6,084 nt of DNA, from the NCBI GenBank assembly GCA_900551305.1, contig URVK01000107.1:1-6084 (forward strand), in the 5' to 3' direction. Of this stretch, positions 4,272 to 6,084 are shown in pieces (the first letter of the stretch is position 1; each line of letters starts with the position of its first letter). This DNA is from an uncultured Collinsella sp. GTDB taxonomy: Bacteria > Actinomycetota > Coriobacteriia > Coriobacteriales > Coriobacteriaceae. The notes under the pieces were generated by a model. It did no database searches and had not been told where the DNA came from. It saw only the letters and a program-made list of their open reading frames with translations. The translations under genes and the position numbers were made by a program.

Positions 4272-5435
4272 CTAGAGGCACTCGGTCAGAATCTGGAACA
4301 CCTCGCTGCGCTCCAGTTTCTTGGCGCAGGCGCCGGTGAGCACGCAGGTGTCCGCAACCTTGTGCAGCGTCTCCTCGGACGCGTCGGAGCCCATTTCGGC
4401 GAAGCTCGCGGGAAGCCCCATCTCGCCGATGAACGTCTGCAGACGGTCGATGCCCTCCAGCGCCACCGTAAGGTCGTCTTTGCCCTTGGCGTCGACACCC
4501 CACACCTCGCGCGCCCAGCGGGCGAACTGCGCGGGCGCCTCGGGGGCCAGGTGGCGGTAGAGCGCAGGGTGGATGACCGCGAGGCCCATTCCGTGGTTGG
4601 TGTGGGTGTACGCGCCGTACTGGTGCTGGATCATGTGCGCCTGGAAGTCCGTTGACTTGCCGATCTTGAGCACGCCGTTCTCGGCCATGGCGGAGTCGTA
4701 TGCGAGCTCGCTGAGCGCCTCGAGGTTCTGGTCGTCGTTCGCGATGATCCGCATGTTGCGGATGACGTTACGCTGGATGGCGAGGTTGATGTCGTCGGTG
4801 ACATTGCGCCCGCGCGGGCTTCCGAAATAGCTCTCCATGCAGTGCGAGAGCGTGTCAAACGCGCCGCTCATGAACTGCGCGTGCGGTACGGTGAGCGTGA
4901 GTGCCGGGTCGAGCGCCGCCCACATGGGCATCGCCCCCAGATAGGCGCCCTTCACGTGCGTCTCCTCGTTGGTGATGACGGCGCCGTTGTTCTGCTCGGC
5001 ACCCGTGCCGGAGAGCGTAACGATGCAGCCCATGGGGATGAACGAACTCGGCATCTTGTCGTCGGCGTGCTCGAACGTCTCGATGTCCTCGTCAAGCATC
5101 GCCTGTGCGGAGACCACCTTGCAGCAGTCGAAGACCGACCCGCCGCCGACGGCGAGAATGAAGTCGACCTGCTCCTCGCGTGCGAGCGCGGCACCTTCCT
5201 GGCACTTCTCGTAGGTCGGGTTGGGCATGATGCCGCCGAAGTCCACCACGCGCTTGCCCGCGCTCGTGAGCTTATCGACCACGTGGCCGTAGACGCCGGT
5301 TAGCTTGACCGAACCTCCGCCGTAGGCGAGCATCACTGTCCTGCCCATGGCACCCATCTCGGCGTCGAGTGCCTGGTCCATGGCCCCCTCGCCGAAGTAG
5401 TTCCTGACCGGGTAGTCGTACGTGAATGAGTTCAT
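4272..5435 (-). CDS. YqhD/BdhA-type iron-containing alcohol dehydrogenase (aldehyde reductase)
   Basis: A 387-aa cytoplasmic group III alcohol dehydrogenase that reduces aldehydes to alcohols with NAD(P)H. GGGS at 39-42 and AVGGGSVFDCCK at 95-106 form the dinucleotide-binding region. Metal ligands are Asp194, His198 (in GAFDTLSHCMES), His267 (QAHMIQH) and His281 (TNHGMGLA). Length and ligand positions match E. coli YqhD as I remember it. Every expected residue is present, so it should be active. ATG 5435 has AGGAGG seven bases upstream; the open frame continues to 5510 only by running over the intergenic gap. It lies 44 bases after the aldo-keto reductase on the same strand, so the two are probably co-transcribed. 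The pair suggests detoxification of short or reactive aldehydes, or redox balancing during fermentation. Exact substrate and NADH/NADPH preference cannot be read from the sequence. Confidence 0.93.
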   Translation of the reverse strand: MNSFTYDYPVRNYFGEGAMDQALDAEMGAMGRTVMLAYGGGSVKLTGVYGHVVDKLTSAGKRVVDFGGIMPNPTYEKCQEGAALAREEQVDFILAVGGGSVFDCCKVVSAQAMLDEDIETFEHADDKMPSSFIPMGCIVTLSGTGAEQNNGAVITNEETHVKGAYLGAMPMWAALDPALTLTVPHAQFMSGAFDTLSHCMESYFGSPRGRNVTDDINLAIQRNVIRNMRIIANDDQNLEALSELAYDSAMAENGVLKIGKSTDFQAHMIQHQYGAYTHTNHGMGLAVIHPALYRHLAPEAPAQFARWAREVWGVDAKGKDDLTVALEGIDRLQTFIGEMGLPASFAEMGSDASEETLHKVADTCVLTGACAKKLERSEVFQILTECL

Positions 5436-5479
5436 GGCAATTCCTCCTAGTAAGTTATCAGTGCGGTCTGATCGCTCGT

Positions 5480-6084
5480 CTACACGTTGCGCACGAGCCC
5501 GGACATCCATTCGATGGTGGCGGGGTCGTGGTGGTCGAAGAACGCGCTGCGACCGGTGTCGAGCGCGGCGATGGCGACCATCTCGTCGTCGCCCAGCGCG
5601 AAGTCGAAGACGTCGAAGTTCTGCTCCATGCGATCGCGGTGCGTGCTCTTAGGGATGCAGACCACACCGCGCTGCAGCAGCCAGCGCAACACGACCTGGG
5701 CGACCGTCTTGCCGTGCGCCTCGCCGATGCGAGCGAGGACCTCGTTGCGGAAGAGATCGTTTCTGCCCTCCGCAAAGGGCGCCCAGCCCTCCATGGCCAC
5801 CTCCTTGCCGGCCATGTACTCCTGCGCCTCGCGCTGCTGGAAGAACACGTTGCACTCGACTTGGTTCACGGCGGGGGCGATGCGGTTGAACGAGATGAGG
5901 TTTGCGAGGTGATCGGGGTAGAAGTTAGCTGTACCTATGGCGCGGATAACGCCCTGCTCGTAGAGCTCCTCCATGGCGCGCCACGCGCCGAAGACGTCGC
6001 CGAACGGCTGATGGATGAGGTAGAGGTCGACGTAGTCGAGTCCCAGCCGCTTGAGCGACGCGTCGAAGCCGCGCTTGGCCCCCT
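5480..6084 (-). CDS. Aldo-keto reductase, AKR5-like (partial)
   Basis: The C-terminal 200 residues of a TIM-barrel NADPH-dependent aldo-keto reductase; the start lies past the right edge. Visible motifs: [18 protein letters not shown] with the catalytic-site His (visible residue 24), [14 protein letters not shown] (47-60), [12 protein letters not shown] (72-83), and the cofactor-phosphate element [13 protein letters not shown] (143-155). Family members are about 275-285 aa, so some 75-85 residues, including the catalytic Asp, Tyr and Lys, are outside the window. The pattern resembles 2,5-diketogluconate reductase/YvgN-type enzymes, which act on glyoxals and other aldehydes or ketones. It precedes the YqhD-type dehydrogenase and probably drives the same transcript. 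Confidence 0.92.
   Translation of the reverse strand, partial: GAKRGFDASLKRLGLDYVDLYLIHQPFGDVFGAWRAMEELYEQGVIRAIGTANFYPDHLANLISFNRIAPAVNQVECNVFFQQREAQEYMAGKEVAMEGWAPFAEGRNDLFRNEVLARIGEAHGKTVAQVVLRWLLQRGVVCIPKSTHRDRMEQNFDVFDFALGDDEMVAIAALDTGRSAFFDHHDPATIEWMSGLVRNV

Noticed and set aside
4136..4275. Possible helix-turn-helix fragment reading LTIGQELRRLR on the plus strand
   Set aside because: The resemblance spans only about ten residues and runs into the 13-bp terminator hairpin; likely chance.

Overview
The window looks like chromosomal DNA of a high-GC, Gram-positive gut-type bacterium. The flanking genes are strongly G/C-biased at third codon positions. Several proteins (the TetR N-terminus, the YjdF-like tail, the YqhD-like alcohol dehydrogenase) read like those I associate with Coriobacteriia such as Collinsella or Olsenella. 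That placement is an inference from protein style; no marker gene is present.

Layout, left to right. (1) Positions 1-453, minus strand: N-terminal 151 residues of an ABC transporter ATPase of the bacitracin/lantibiotic-export type, running off the left edge. (2) Positions 649-690, plus strand: the first 14 codons of a divergent TetR-family regulator with a good ribosome binding site and a palindrome just upstream. Its reading frame then loses all TetR similarity. (3) Positions ~733-1358, plus strand: a compact module that begins where the tetR text stops. It has a promoter, a highly structured non-coding RNA (~764-883) ending in a strong GNRA-loop hairpin, and a 149-aa protein resembling ToxN/AbiQ/TenpN endoribonucleases. 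I read this as a type III toxin-antitoxin system whose RNA antitoxin has no obvious tandem repeats. (4) Positions 1567-1848, minus strand: the basic C-terminal part of a YjdF/DUF2992 protein lacking its N-terminal domain. (5) Positions 1899-3831, minus strand: a methyltransferase cassette with more A/T-rich codons. It holds one intact UbiE-type methyltransferase, the first ~54 codons of a second methyltransferase, and an intact leucine-carboxyl-methyltransferase-like (LCM) enzyme. A 34-codon ORF lies in frame after the last stop, and an intrinsic terminator closes the unit. Its promoter carries a DtxR/IdeR-like iron box and a second TTAG/CTAA inverted repeat. (6) Positions 3832-4271: gene-free, with short direct and tandem repeats and a 13-bp hairpin. 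(7) Positions 4272 to the right edge, minus strand: an aldo-keto reductase (partial) followed by a YqhD/BdhA-type iron alcohol dehydrogenase, an evident two-gene aldehyde-reduction operon.

Overall this is accessory DNA with three broken genes (tetR, yjdF-like, a methyltransferase) around a probable toxin-antitoxin module and a probably iron-regulated, probably imported methyltransferase cassette. The toxin-antitoxin module is the most promising item. Loss of the tetR reader next to the ABC exporter would be expected to change that exporter's control. The fused methyltransferase remnant is the second item worth checking.
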